A DNA stretch of 64,000 nt from the NCBI GenBank assembly GCA_014871385.1, contig CM026426.1:89352250-89416249 (forward strand), in the 5' to 3' direction. This document shows, piece after piece, positions 43,049-55,251 of this stretch (positions are counted from its first letter, which is position 1; each line of letters starts with the position of its first letter). The position numbers were made by a program, and so were the translations under genes. Under the pieces are notes generated by a model. That model saw nothing but the letters and a program-made list of their open reading frames with translations, searched no databases and had not been told where the DNA came from. The stretch is from Ceratodon purpureus. Lineage: Eukaryota; Streptophyta; Bryopsida; Pseudoditrichales; Ditrichaceae.

Positions 43049-44260
43049 GAATGCTTCAGAATGTCCAACTGTTACCATTCCTGGTTACAATCTGCAAACC
43101 ATACTTGCTATTTGTTGTTACTTTGCTGTTTATCTTAAAGTTTGTTAAGGGTGTATGCGGAGACTGTGCTCGGCAGTCCATAGGATTCAGAAATAATCAT
43201 ACGATGATTCTGTTTTTAAATTTTTTCTATACACTGTACAGAGTTAGTAATTTTTTGGCAGAGTCCATTTAGAATGACTGCGGTAGCATGATCTAGCTCA
43301 TGTTGATGGAGTACCTCGTGAAAATTGAACTTTAGTCGGAAGTGTAATCTCTGGGTATAAACACCGATCTTGTTGTGTGAACCATTGATGGCTGTCAATA
43401 TTCGACCTTGATGCATTTGCCAGCTTACGGTATTTCAATATCACAATAGAAAGATGTACCCTTCTTTGTGAAAAAATATGCATCAGTTGTCTCTCTATGG
43501 TCATCCTTTTTTATTGTCAGTAGCAATAGACTCAACGTTGCTTGCTCGCAAATACTTGGTGAATATATGTGGCATTGACAATGAGAGTTATTTCGAATTT
43601 TACACCGAGTTGCAGAAACTCAGCTAATGCTCAGTATCTGTTGGTAAACGCTATCAGTATTTGCAGGCCAGCTGAACATGACATTCTGGTAGGAACGAAA
43701 ACCCCAACAGAAGTAACTGTCATTGCAGCTACGTGTCACTTCGTATATCAACACCCACCGGACTGTCTCACTTTAAATAATAAAAAAATTAGTTAAATGC
43801 TAGTCAGTTAAAAAATGTCAAAATGCCGGCCATACTTAAGAAGAAAAACACACAGAGTTTTCCGGAGAGAATGCCACGGCATCGCCTGCAGGTAAAAGAC
43901 TTCCCACTGTTACTTCCTCTCAGTTCCCGGGAGCGAAGCCCACAAAGCGTGGAGAAACCAAGCCACCCCATTGGTGGACACTTCTCCCGGTTGTAGGAAC
44001 CCCTGACCCCCAGAAGCGCCACCCCCACAGGCACCCCCGCCCAACTTCCAGGATACGGAGTTTGGCGTAGTGGCTTGTAAGTAATTTTCATTGTTTCTGT
44101 AGTTTCATTTATTTAGATTCTGAAGGGATGGCCTATCTTTTTGCATATATTTCAAACATCCCTCTTTCTTGCAGTAACAGTCCTGTATCTCACTTTGACT
44201 TAACCCATATGCCGCATTTAATATGACTTGATGTGTTTTTATGTTTTGACTTTGTTTTAG
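43049..44260. other. Non-coding or unresolved stretch
   Basis: No supported gene. A GC-rich part at 43900-44060 has only chance frames. Confidence 0.4.
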
Positions 44261-44540
44261 GATAGGTCAATACGTGAATTAGCAGCAGAGGCTCTTGCAG
44301 CACTCGAGAAATATGATCCGGAATACTTTGAGACGACTGTGCTGGGGATACTCTTGCCCTCAACTCTTTCACCAGAGCTTAGTCTCCGCCATGGTCCTGC
44401 ACTAGCGATTTAGGGTCCTGTTGGAGGACCAGAGAAACTCCTAACACCGAAGGAGGAGAGGCTGAGCGAATGGGATTATGATTACAAACCCATCGGCATA
44501 GCACACGGTTTATTTGTCGTCAGCAACTTCGACCTTGGAA
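44261..44540 (+). CDS. Tubulin-folding-cofactor-D-like exon, one in-frame TAG
   Basis: After acceptor TTTTTAG-like TTGTTTTAG (ending 44260) the frame reads RELAAEALAALEKYDPEYF and then LLPSTLSPELSLRHGPALAI. This matches the HEAT-type region of tubulin-specific chaperone D, where a TLSxxL..RHG segment is conserved. TAG follows at codon 51 (44411-44413). The frame then stays open (GPVGGPEKLLTPKEERLSEW) to a consensus donor GTGAGT at 44541. No other TBCD exons were found nearby. It is either part of a gene with long introns or a captured fragment. The identification rests on one short segment. Confidence 0.45.
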
Positions 44541-46834
44541 GTGAGTGGTGTCTGACGTGCACGATTTATGTGAAGGTGGATTATTTTTTTAATTAAAAGG
44601 TGGACATTAGGCCACTCCGTCTTAAACAAGTACTAAGTCGTTTCACCGTGTTCAGATCGTATTGCCTTACCGAGCACGGCGACAATTGGACGAGAATGAC
44701 GACGATGTTATATGATGGAAGACACCCATGTGAACTGGAGGCACTCACAGCGTGGAAAAACTCCACTGACTCAGGGAATTTCATATGTACATGTTAGCAT
44801 AACGGTAGTCATGTACACCCACTTCTAGTGTTCGAGTATTCCCCTATAGCATTGCCATTCTCAGATGCTCCATAGGTAGGCTGCAGGAAAAACTTTGGGA
44901 AAAACTTTGTTTGTGTGCCCAATGTCTCCGAAGAAGTACAATGACATCAATATAGGGGTAGAGCACAATAAAGTGGACCACAAAGTGCAAAATGTGACCA
45001 CTAACAAGTGAATATGAAGTCTGCTGTTTTTGAAGGCTCAAAGCTGATTTTGAGGATTTTGGTGTAGTTTTGGAGCATTTTAGTCACTTTCTAAGGTGTT
45101 GTAAGGTATCTTCCACACACCTTCATGAAAAGAACATCGTGAATTGAAACTAAATTTGACCACTAGTTCTAAATCATGAAAATGAACTTTTCTAAAGTCT
45201 TGATTTCTTCATTTGGGGCCCTCTATTGTCTTTAGATGATGTTTTTTCAATTTAAAAAACAATGTTCGGTGAAAAAAAAGTGACAAAAAGTACCGCGGAA
45301 AAGACCCTCTTAAAAAGCATCCTTGCAATACTTTTGGAACCCTAAATCAATCAATGAGTATATGAATTGACTATTTTAAAATACCTTTTAAACATACGAA
45401 GGGCCCCGCGAAATTAAAAGTGATTTCGGACAAAACCCTATACCGTTTTGTTCACTTTTCCAAATGAGTCCATTCACTTTGCCCGAGTTCGACATCTCCG
45501 TTTTCCATTGTAAACTCAATGTCCTCTCTCGCAACTTTGGGAAGTTGAAGAAGATCAAGTCTACTTTCCGTATCCCAAACTCAATCTTGCATCGACATAA
45601 CATAGATCCCACTTTCCCTAGTGTTTACAGAAGGGGCTGAAATTGGTGAAAAGATAAGCACTTTTTTGGTTCACTTAATTGTGCTTTCCTCTATAGAAAT
45701 TGCTATGGTTTCTACAGATTCATTTTTGGACTGTAAGCATGTCCTTCAGTGGATATTGCTAATTTTCATAGTATGCAACTCCCTAGATCGGTATGACAGT
45801 AGAGTTCACAATAGATATTAAAACTCTGTTCAGTGTTATGTTCTAGGACGTTCCAGCTCTAATCCTAAACTCCCCTCAAGAACTGAGTCTTTTACCATGT
45901 TGGTAGAATCCAGTATGCACTATTGTTTTGTGTACGCAATCCTCTTCAGTAATTGATGAAATTGCACAGTATTGTAAATGGAGGACTTTTTGCTCAAACC
46001 AAGTCCGTCAAAGTATTTTACCTTGCTGTTCTCATGAGTCACTGTCGAAGATTTTGCTTCTCTGGTGGTTAATATTTTTCCACTCCCCCAGGTAACAAAC
46101 CCAACGGCACCTGGGTCGCAGTGTAACACGTTATTCCTATCGACTGGCATAGATCGTTGCAGAGGATTAAATGTGAAGCCCGGATTTAATCAGTAACCAA
46201 CCATGACTAGTAACCGACTAGTGGGCAAAATCTTCATTTTATACTATATTTAATCTTTGCTTTCCTAAACATTTTGGGTGGAAATCTTCAATGATTGATT
46301 ATTAATATACTGCACTTTTGCCTCCTTAAAATTCACAGAAATTTCAATTTTTGAGGAAAAATTTTGAAAATTTTTGTACACACAAATACCTTATCTTCCT
46401 ACATGGGAAAAATGTCTGCCACATCATACTTTAAAAAATAACCTCCAAAATTGCTTAAATGGTCGGTTACTGGTCATTTACCACTGGACCCACCGAGCTC
46501 TCATTCCAAGCACAAAACGGGGAAACCACCCTCCCCATTGGGTATAGACCTTTTCCCAACGACAACAGCTGACTCACGTTACGGATGTTCGTTTTCTCTC
46601 CCTTTCCACTGAAATGCGTCACTCTCCAAATACTTGTTTGCTGCCAGTGATTGTATTGACGATCCGTACAGTATTGTGTTGTGGATAGATGGAGTTACCT
46701 TCGTCATAGCGAAAATTTGCTCGATGGCTTGTAGGAAGAATACGAGAAAAAAAAGCGCTTCCTTTTTGATGTGGCGTTCAGATGATCCATTGTCGAATAG
46801 ACAATGAATCATGGAAACACTCGAAACTTTGACG
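44541..46834. other. Non-coding stretch
   Basis: AT-rich DNA with only short chance frames. No gene, RNA or repeat recognised. Confidence 0.4.
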
Positions 46835-47107
46835 GGTTTAGCCGGGGCTAAACTGGGATAATTTAGCCTCCTCTTTAGCCCCCCTTAGCACTATGTGAAA
46901 AATGAGGGGGGCTAAATTTTTTGTACCATTAGCCCCCTTTTTGTACCACTAGCCGCCGGGGCTAAAAACTCAAATAGCTGGAGCTAAAAACACAAATAGC
47001 TGGGGCCAAAAGGAGAGACTACAATTTAGCTGGGGCTAAACTCCCTTGTTTAGCCCCTCCAAGCCAGTCCAAGCTAGTCCTAGCCAGTTTAGCCCCGGGG
47101 CTAAACT
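46835..47107. mobile_element. MITE-like element with TTTAGCCC inverted repeats
   Basis: The left end GTTTAGCCGGGGCTAAACTGG is an inverted match, with a 2-base gap, to the right end at 47085-47107 (CCAGTTTAGCCCCGGGGC and TAAAC). The interior has many further GGGGCTAAA / TTTAGCCCC copies in both orientations. It is about 270 bp with no coding capacity. Superfamily and target duplication could not be fixed. Confidence 0.65.
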
Positions 47108-47412
47108 CTCCAAAGCTTCCAGTGAAAATGCAGCTTTCAAACTTGATTTGGAGGCCTTGCAAATCTTTCTGAACAACCTCTAAAATCATGTCCATCGATA
47201 TGATTTCAAAGGATCTCCAATGCAGCCCGAACGATTCATGTAAAGAATATCCCCAATGTCCCATTCGAGAACAGCAAACAGCTTGGAGATCTAATCGATT
47301 TCAAGCAAGCATCCCATATGAAGCTGGCTTTCGTCAAATTTTCGAATTACAGTAAACGTCTTCTTCAGACACACATATCCCACACGCCGAGCCTAGTCCT
47401 TTGAAGTGCATA

Positions 47413-47623
47413 TATATTTATTCTCCTCATCTCTTGTCCCTTCACTCACGAGTAGTAGTAGGGCCTCTTACCATCAGCTTGAGCAGCCCACCCAGCCCCC
47501 CACTGGCCTCCACTCTATAATTCTAACACGGCTCGCATAACTCCCACCCTAGACTATTGACAAATTCGCGAATCACGATGCACGCCCACCTTTCTACATA
47601 GCCCCACAGCCAGCCGTCGCCAC
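47413..47623. repeat. 211-bp direct repeat, copy 1
   Basis: Nearly identical (two mismatches seen) and in the same orientation as 60751-60961, at a constant offset of 13338. Both copies are followed by GC-rich DNA. Confidence 0.85.
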
Positions 47624-47639
47624 GGGTCTCTCTATTTCC

Positions 47640-47880
47640 CCCCATCAAGCGGTGCAGCCGCCCCTCGCGCGGGCAGGGGCAGCGCCCGATGGGGGGAGCC
47701 ACGCCCGACCCTCCCCGTCGCCCGACCCCGGGTCCCCGACCCCGTGCTCCCGTCGCCCCCGTGCCCGATGAGCCCCCCGTGCCCGGGCTGGCCCCGCCCG
47801 CCCGCCGAGACCCTCATCCCTCCGTCCCTCCTTCTCATCCCCCGTCGACCCTCATCCATGGGTCGTCTCTCTCCCTCGCG
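47640..47880. other. C-rich segment (CCCCGT/CCCGAC repeats)
   Basis: Very GC-rich with CCCGACCC-type simple repeats. Long frames in several phases here are composition artefacts. Confidence 0.5.
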
Positions 47881-49431
47881 ACGCCGGTTTCCTGTCTGTG
47901 TTGCGTCCTGGAAGTTTTGCAATGTCGGAGAGTTGAGCTTTGGACAGGTTGTGTATTGATAGCTTTAGGGTTGATGGTGTACTTAGCATATGGCGCCAGC
48001 GAGGTAGATGTGCATAGGGTTTAGGCGACGGTTGTAGGGTTGCAGCATGGACGTTTGTGGGAGGGGTTCTAGTAGGGTTCACGTTGCTCCATCAGAGGAG
48101 GCGCTAGTTGGGCAGGGCGGGGCGTGTAGAGAGTGCAATGCGGGACGAAGTTTTGAGGGAGGGTTTAGTTGGACGTGCAAAGGCGGAGCTTCGTGCAGTG
48201 ACGGCGGCGACATGAAGCAGACCGGATGATGAACTGTGGTTTCAGCTCGGGATCACTTGCGGTTTCAGCCTAATCAACGGGGCGAGAAGACTGTCGTCGA
48301 CATTGGGAGAGTAGATCGGACCTAATAGCTTCCTGAAGATGACGAAGAAGAAGCTCAAAGATATGGTGAGTTCCACACCCCTTTGTCGATGCTGGTTTCA
48401 GTCCTCTCTTGCTATATCTTTGAGCTGTATTGGTACGTGGGAGTTTCATCACTCTATTGCGGTCTTCAAGTTCATTTTCTTTTGAATTTTCTGTGTACAT
48501 TCCTTGTCAAATACTGTGTCCATGGCCTGTCTTGATGTATCATTTTAGGGCTTGTTGTCTTCATGGTTGGTCAGCTCCTCATCTTTGGTTTTCTATTTTT
48601 GTTTGAATCATTTTCTTCGTTTCCATTATATTCTGATTTTCAAAAGGCTGTTCAGTTTTTCTCCTTCGTTCGTTTAGGGTTCGGGGTCTTATTCTGCTCT
48701 TCCGGACAGCAGTCTATTCTCGTCATTTTGTTTCTGTTTGTTTTTCGTAACTCTTGCTCCTCATGTTTCTCTGTTCTGTCCCGACCTTACTGTGCTTGGT
48801 GCAATTCGCTTTAAGCTCTGTTTTCTCTTTTCCTCTTCCGGACAGTAGGGTTCTCTGTCCAGAATTTTCTTCAATGCCAAACATTTTCGTCCTTTCAATT
48901 CCGTTTCGGGTTTATAATTTTTACTTTCTGCGGTTCATTTCCCCTGCATAGAGGGGACGTGCGTCCTTTGTTTGCTACTCTTCGGATCCTTTCATATTTT
49001 CAATGTTTTTGCTTTTGTCGTATGTTTCTTTCCTTCGATTCTTCGTTTTATTTCTCAACATCTCATACGCTTACTGCTGTCCTAGCATAGACAGCACCTT
49101 CTCTGTCCAGTTACTGTTTATCTTTTTTCTCTTGATTTTCCTATTTCGGTTTAATTTCTGATCTCTCTTTAAGACGGTCTTCTTTAATTTCTCGTTTTTT
49201 CAAAACTCAAGGAGCCTTCATCAAATCTTTCGTATGTCCTTCCTCTTCATTCCTTTTTTTTTTTTTTTTTTTTTGGGGTTTGTTACTCTTTTTTTAAGTT
49301 TTTGGTGTTTTGCCCTCCATGGCAAGTCTTCTGTTTTTTTTTTTCATGCCAGTTCCCACATACACCCGCCCCCCCCCCCCACTATTCTTCCGAGACCGGG
49401 AGAGTACCTCCTCTGTCCACTGAATTTCGTT

Positions 49432-49465
<34 letters not shown>

Positions 49466-49761
49466 TGTCTTTTTTCTTTTCAGGGTTATATCCTCCATTT
49501 TCTCGCTTCTGCTCTTCTTCTTCAAGGCAGTTTCTTTGTTGAGTCCCCTCGGAGGACCTCTCACCCTCATGGTATTTCTTCTGGACAGACGAAACCCACA
49601 GTCTAGACAATTGTAACGCCCTTGTTTTTCGTCATCCCTTCTTTTATCTTGATGGTTTTGGATTCTCGAGCTTCAGCCCCTCTGTTTCTGCATGTCTGAG
49701 GGTAAGGCTAATAGGGTCCGTTATCTTGAACTCACTACCTTGTCCCCATTGATTTATGTAG
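47881..49761. other. T-rich non-coding DNA, possible upstream region
   Basis: T-rich with very long T-runs (about 49254-49275 and 49435-49464). It precedes the first supported exon at 49762. A 5' UTR or upstream intron is possible. Confidence 0.35.
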
Positions 49762-52700
49762 ATTGACGACCCCAAGACACCTGATCTGTCGGGGCTGTCC
49801 AAGCAGGATGCTTGTGACGTTCTGGAGTCTAGAGCGACGCTGCTTGATGTTAAGGCTCTCTCCAAGGACTGGCAGGCTAAGATCGCCAATCAGGAACCCG
49901 GGATGGTCAAGGGGGTAAGCAATTCCATGGCCATAAAAATCCATTAAATTGGTATGAAATTTGTTTCTTTCTTCTGGATGCTGCTTTTTTCTGAACTCTT
50001 CGGGATAACTAACCTCAGGAGTCTATGTGTGACTGTGGTTACTCGTGGATGGGAAATTCGGGCCGGAGGAGGTCATCGTCTGTACAAGCGTCGCGGCTGG
50101 ATACGACCCAAACAGAGATGCTTTCACTATGAGTGAACATGATTTCCTCATGGTGGAGGTGAATTTGTTGTACAGGAAGGAAGAGGAGCCACAGCCGGTG
50201 CCGGGAAAGACCAGATTGAAGGTACCATTCGTCTGCAAGTACTGCGACCAGGAGTTTGTGGACAAAGCCACATTGGGTTGGCATCGGAAAAGCGAAGCCT
50301 GCCCTTGTTATGACTACCCAGGGCTCGGGCCACTCAAGATATATCCAGCTCGAGGGATCGACGGGAACAAAGTAGCCAGGGAGGTGTTCAAGAAATTTAA
50401 CTTGAAAATTCCCTGGCAGATGCTAGGCAAGCGGCCTGAGGCGAAGAAAGACAAGGGCCAGGGGAAGAAGAGGAAGGCCGAAGTGAGGACGGATTCCGTA
50501 GAAGAAGGGGACGGTGAAGGGGCCGAGGTCGACACTGACGCAGCAGCGGAGGGGGCTGGGGGAGGGAAGGAGGTGGTAGACCTTAGCAGTCCTTCCGGAC
50601 ACTGCTCCGGACAGGAGACAAGCCCGTGGCAGGGAGGGGACAGTGCGGGACTTGGGCCTGGAGGAGGGGCCGTCGGTGCAACCGGAGGTGCAGAGTCCAG
50701 CCGGCGGGGGGGCGTCAGGGAGGATGGTGCAGGAGCGAAGAGGCGTCTGCTCAGCGACGAAGTCAAAGATCTGCTCGGAGACGGCCCGAGCGTCGCCGAG
50801 GTGTTGAGGGGTTTCAAGGACGAACAACAGAAGCAAAAACCGCCGGTGAGGGGAACCCCAACTAAAAAAACCCCGCTGCAAGGAGTTGGAAGAAAAGAGA
50901 AGAAATCAGGGAAGGGGAGGGGGGCGTCGGATGGGACAGGCAAGGGGTCGCGGCCGGACTGGGCATCCACGGACAGTGGGGGGGTGACGAATACAGGGGG
51001 AGTGGCGGGGTGAAAAAGAGGGGGGGTCACAGCAGTGGGTCAGCGAGGGGGGGAGGGGAAAAGAAGACACGAGGAGGAGCAGCAGGGACCGGGGCGGGGG
51101 GGGGGGGGGGGGGGGGGTGGGGAGCAGGACACGCGGGGCGAAGGGTGTCCGGGTGTCCGGAGCGGAGGGCGAAGAAGACGACGCCGAGAGGACGGACAAG
51201 GGGGGGAAAGAGGAAGAGGGACGGCGATGGGGATAGCAGCGGGGGGGAAGGGCAACGCGGAGGGGATGGGGGGGCGAAGAGTGAGAGCCCGGTCCAGGTT
51301 GGCGGGGGTGGGAACGGAGGCGCAGGGGGGACTGGGACTCCGGGAGCAGGTACTACACCGATAGAGAAGAGGGCGGGACAATCCGGAGCGGCAAGGAGGC
51401 TCAGCCCGGGGGTGAAGAGGGGGCTTAAAAAGGCCGCGGCGGAGCAGGCTGCTGTTCGGTTGTTCCCCCCAATCGACCCCAGCACAGCGCCTGCACCGCC
51501 TAAGAATCCACCGGGACTGTATTGCTTGCAGGAGTGCACCAAAATCTTAGTCCCGGAGGAGTTGATGGGGGATTTGCAGGCGCCGGTGGAGACGCTTCGT
51601 AATCTACAGGAGGAGGGTAAGCTTGGGGGGAGGGTATCGTCGGCTTGGGGGGCGGTCCAATTTGATGCCGAGCTCACAGTGAGTATTTTCGCAACCCTCT
51701 CTCCTTATAATGCTTCACTTGTTCGGATCAATGTGTTCTCCACTGACTGGAGGTGCTAAGAGGATTTTCGGTGCTTTGTGCACGACTCGTTCCCACTTGC
51801 GGTTATTAAGTGTCTGGACAGGTGCAAGGCCGCCTTCACGAGGAAGTCTCCAGAGGACATCGAAAAGGAGATTCAGGATTTTAACCTATACCATGACGAC
51901 GTGCTCACTTTCAAGGGGCAGCAGCAAGAGTTCGAGAGGAAGATAATGCAGGTGGACAGGAACCGGAAGGCTTTCGTGGCTGAGGAGATGGCTCGCTATG
52001 ACATCGGGGTGAGGATGAGAGAGGAGCATATTCAGTGGTGCTGGTCTCCCCTTTTCATGGACCTCATCCGGGCCCGTGCACCAACATGCGTGACTAGACC
52101 GTTCGAGCACTCTGAGGAGGAGTTCCAAGGGCTTCTGAAGTGGATGGAGCTGGAGGGGAAGAGAATCGGCGACCAAAACGACCCTCCCCCTTTGGCATTG
52201 GCGATGAAGTTGTTTGCGAGGAGTTGGATCGGGGGCCGGATTCCCATGCTCTGTCCAGTCATTGGCCTGACCGAGGAGGTGCTAACCGGGCATCCCGATC
52301 AAATCCTCCTAGCAATGGAGGAGGTTCTACGGGTTGGAAAGGTATTTTTCCCAGCCATGGACACCACGGGTGAGAGCTTCCAGACTTTTAGAGCTGCGCG
52401 GGACACTGGAGAGAACCATGGATTGCAGGGGGAGTCGTTCTGTGCTTGGCGCAGGGATACCATCGTGAGGGCCTGTCTTGATACTCTTGCCTTGGGTAAG
52501 GAGGATTTGCTTCGGGACATGTGGGTAAGCCGGACAGAGGTAGATGAGACCTTCGTGGCGACTTCTTTTAGAGACATTCTCCTCTATCGGGAGAACATAG
52601 ACCTGGGGTACATTTTCGGGTCAGTAGAGGCTACAGGTGTTTGGCCAGCCGCGGCTCCAAGGCTTTTCGAGGCAGCGAAGGATCTCTTGGTCGACACTCT

Positions 52701-53028
52701 CCACCATCTTCACGCTAAGCTGCACGTTTGGAACGTGGGCGCTGAGTTGGTGGATTTAGACACTTTTGATGTTTCTCAGGTGTTGTGCACTATGGACCAG
52801 CAGAGAGCTTTCCAGTCCCGGGATTCTGATCCATACAGTCTCGGACAGGGGAGTCCTCAGCCGACTGTGGGAGCCGGATGCGACCAAGTGTCTACCTCAG
52901 CAGGAGAGGGAGAGGAAGTCCCGAACAGGCGCTTATCATCAGAGGTTGTTGAGTTGGGCGCCGAGACGAACTCCTGCACACCGGTGGTGACTCTACCTAC
53001 TCTCAAGCCATCGGGATTTTATTCTTGA
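49762..53028 (+). CDS. Zinc-finger protein gene with G-rich middle, unknown function
   Basis: First exon 49762-49914 follows GTAG and ends at donor GTAAGC. The next frame (about 50045-51013) has a C2H2/C2HC-type finger, CKYCDQEFVDKATLGWHRK then SEAC, and a Lys/Glu-rich linker. The frame shifts by one base near 51010, in a stretch of G-runs that includes 22 consecutive G (51096-51117). Coding resumes in ORF 51010-51679. The last exon begins about 51761 and ends TGA 53026-53028. It encodes a 400-residue region with DSFPLAVIKCLDRCKAAF and RGLDTLAL-like helices, no family recognised. Splicing near 51617-51760 is ambiguous: donors GTAAGC 51617 and GTGAGT 51680 are both possible. The frameshift may be a homopolymer error. 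Confidence 0.55.
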
Positions 53029-53419
53029 GGGTCCGTTTCTGTAGGATTCGTAAGACAAAGTTAGTTGCTTAGTGGATGGCAGTGACAATATTCCGAAGTT
53101 TTTCCATGAGATTTAAAGCACAATCTCTCCTAGTCAGACAATGTCGCCTCATTAGACCGTACGTGCTAACCTCTGTCTTGACTAGCTTCGGTCACTTGCC
53201 CGGCTTACTTATCTGTTTAGCTTAGGATGTACCCAACACCGTTTGGGGACTGTTGAGACGATTGGAAGAGTTGATATTGTTCACTCTTGTCCAGAACTTA
53301 TTGAACGTGTTTCCTATAAGACTGTGCATTTGATTTCTCGCTTTATTTCATTCCGTTTTACATGTGACGTCTGTACCTGGACAGTTCGCCTATCCCGGCT
53401 GTCCGGAATTTAGAAGTCA
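53029..53419. other. 3' flank of the zinc-finger gene
   Basis: No gene seen; presumably 3' UTR and intergenic DNA. Confidence 0.35.
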
Positions 53420-54500
53420 TTAAAAATGAAAATAAAATAATAAAATATATGTAGCAAAGGGGGAGGACGAAGGTGGAGGTGCATTTGGAGGCGCAGGAGG
53501 GGGGTTCGGAGGGTTGAATTCAGACACCGGAAAAAAAAATAAAACATCAAAATAAAAAATGTGAAGGAAAAAATAAGAACTGGACACGAAGGAAGAGGAG
53601 GACAGTAGACGGGGATTGGAGTGCGAGGGAGGGGGGTGTACAGAGTTGAAATCAAAAGGGGTAATATAAAAAAATTTAAAAAATTTAAAAAATAAACAAA
53701 AAAACAAAAAAAAAAAAAAAAACAATCAAGACAGACAAAGAGAGAGAGGGTAAAAGGGGGTTCACGTGTGAGAGAGTGGGGTTTATAGGGTTGATAGCAG
53801 AAATGGAAAAAAGAACAAAAAATAAAATAAAAATAAAAAATAAAAAATCAGGACAGACGAAGAGTAGGAGGGTAGAGGGGGATTAGGGTGTGAGTGAGTG
53901 GGGTTTAGAGGGTTCAAAGCAGAAACGGAAAAAGGAAAAGAAAAAAAAAAAACATAAAAAAAAATAAAGGGAGATGAAGAGTAGGAGGGTAGAGGGGGGT
54001 TAGGGTGTGAGTGAGTGGGGTTTAGAGGGTTGAAAGCAGAAATGGAAAAAATAAAAAATAAATAAAAAATAAAAATAAAAACTTAAAAATAAAAAAAATC
54101 AACAGAGTCGAAGAGGAGAAGGGTAGAGGGGGGTTAGGGTGTGACTGAGTGGGGTTTAGAGAGTTCAGAACAGAAATGGGAAAAATTTTAAACAAAAAAA
54201 AAATTTTAAAAAATTAAAAAAAACACGAGGGTCGAAGAGGAGAAGGATAGGGGGGGGGGGGTTAGGGTGTGAGAGAAGGGGGTTTAGAGGGTTCTGATCA
54301 GAAATGGGAAAAATTAAAAAATAAACAAAAAAAAAATGAAATACAATCAAGACAGACGAAGAGGAGAAGGATAGAGGGGGGTTAGGGGGTGAGAGAAGGG
54401 GGTTTAGAGGGTTCAGATCAGAAATGGGAAATATAAATTTCAAGAGAAAGGGGAAAAAATTAAAAATTAAAGGAATAAAATATCAAGACAAAAAATAAGG
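53420..54500. repeat. Purine-rich ~120-bp tandem array
   Basis: About eight diverged units carry AGGGGGGTTAGGGTGTGAGTGAG, then GGGGTTTAGAGGGTT, then a long A-rich tract. The plus strand is almost entirely purine plus T. There is no coding potential, and pyrimidine-rich minus-strand frames are artefacts. Confidence 0.8.
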
Positions 54501-54993
54501 AGAGGGCATGGGGGATTTGGAGTGCGTTTTGGTGAACTGCGGTTTCAATTCAGAAGATATAGAGTTTAAGTGACGGAGACCAACGTTTAAGGAACCGAAA
54601 ATAAAACGAAGTCATAAGAGCGAGGTCTAATAAGAAAATAAAAATATAAAAAAGCTGAAAGGAAAAAAAAAAAGCAAGAAATTAAAACAAAGCGGGGGAC
54701 AACCAAACAAATAATCAAGACACAGTACTGGGTTAAGGGTAGACAAGGACTAGGGTGAATGGGAGGCAAGTTCAGGGTGCGAATCATAAATCGGGAAAAC
54801 TCAACCAAAAAGACAGGGCAATAAGAATAAACACGTAACATGGGTCCAGACACAAGGGAACAGGTAACAAATACAGACCAGGATACCACAAGTACAGTAC
54901 TCATATGAATGAGAGAAAATAGTATATATAATACAATAAAATTTATTATATAATACAGTTTAAATGTAGAAGTAGTTTTCCGGAAGCCAATTT

Positions 54994-55251
54994 CTAAGAG
55001 TTCCACTTTCTGGATTGACCACCACGCTTCTTTGTTCCAGTCTCGGAGCAGGCCTTGAACCTCCTGAGATTTTTCGGTCCAGCTGCAACCTTGAACGAGG
55101 GTTGAGATAGTGGATGCAGTAATCCTGCATCAGCTTTGACCTTCAATGATGCAAACTTCCCTTTCGTCTCATTCAGCATGGCTATAAAATTATCCATCAA
55201 CGCTGGACTCTCTAGTCCGTAATTCTCGAGCTCCGCCAGAACAGCCCTCAT
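54994..55251 (-). CDS. Possible C-terminal extension of the MULE transposase
   Basis: An 85-codon frame whose ATG overlaps the TGA of the upstream MULE frame (ATGA, positions 55248-55251). Its sequence (AELENYGLESPALMDNFIAM, then a basic C-terminus RRFKACSETGTKKRG) looks coding and may once have been continuous with the transposase. A one-base shift near an A5 run would be needed. Confidence 0.4.
   Translation of the reverse strand: MRAVLAELENYGLESPALMDNFIAMLNETKGKFASLKVKADAGLLHPLSQPSFKVAAGPKNLRRFKACSETGTKKRGGQSRKWNS

Noticed and set aside
51027..51677. Minus-strand proline-rich proteins around 50.3-51.7 kb
   Set aside because: Shadow frames of the G-rich coding region on the plus strand.
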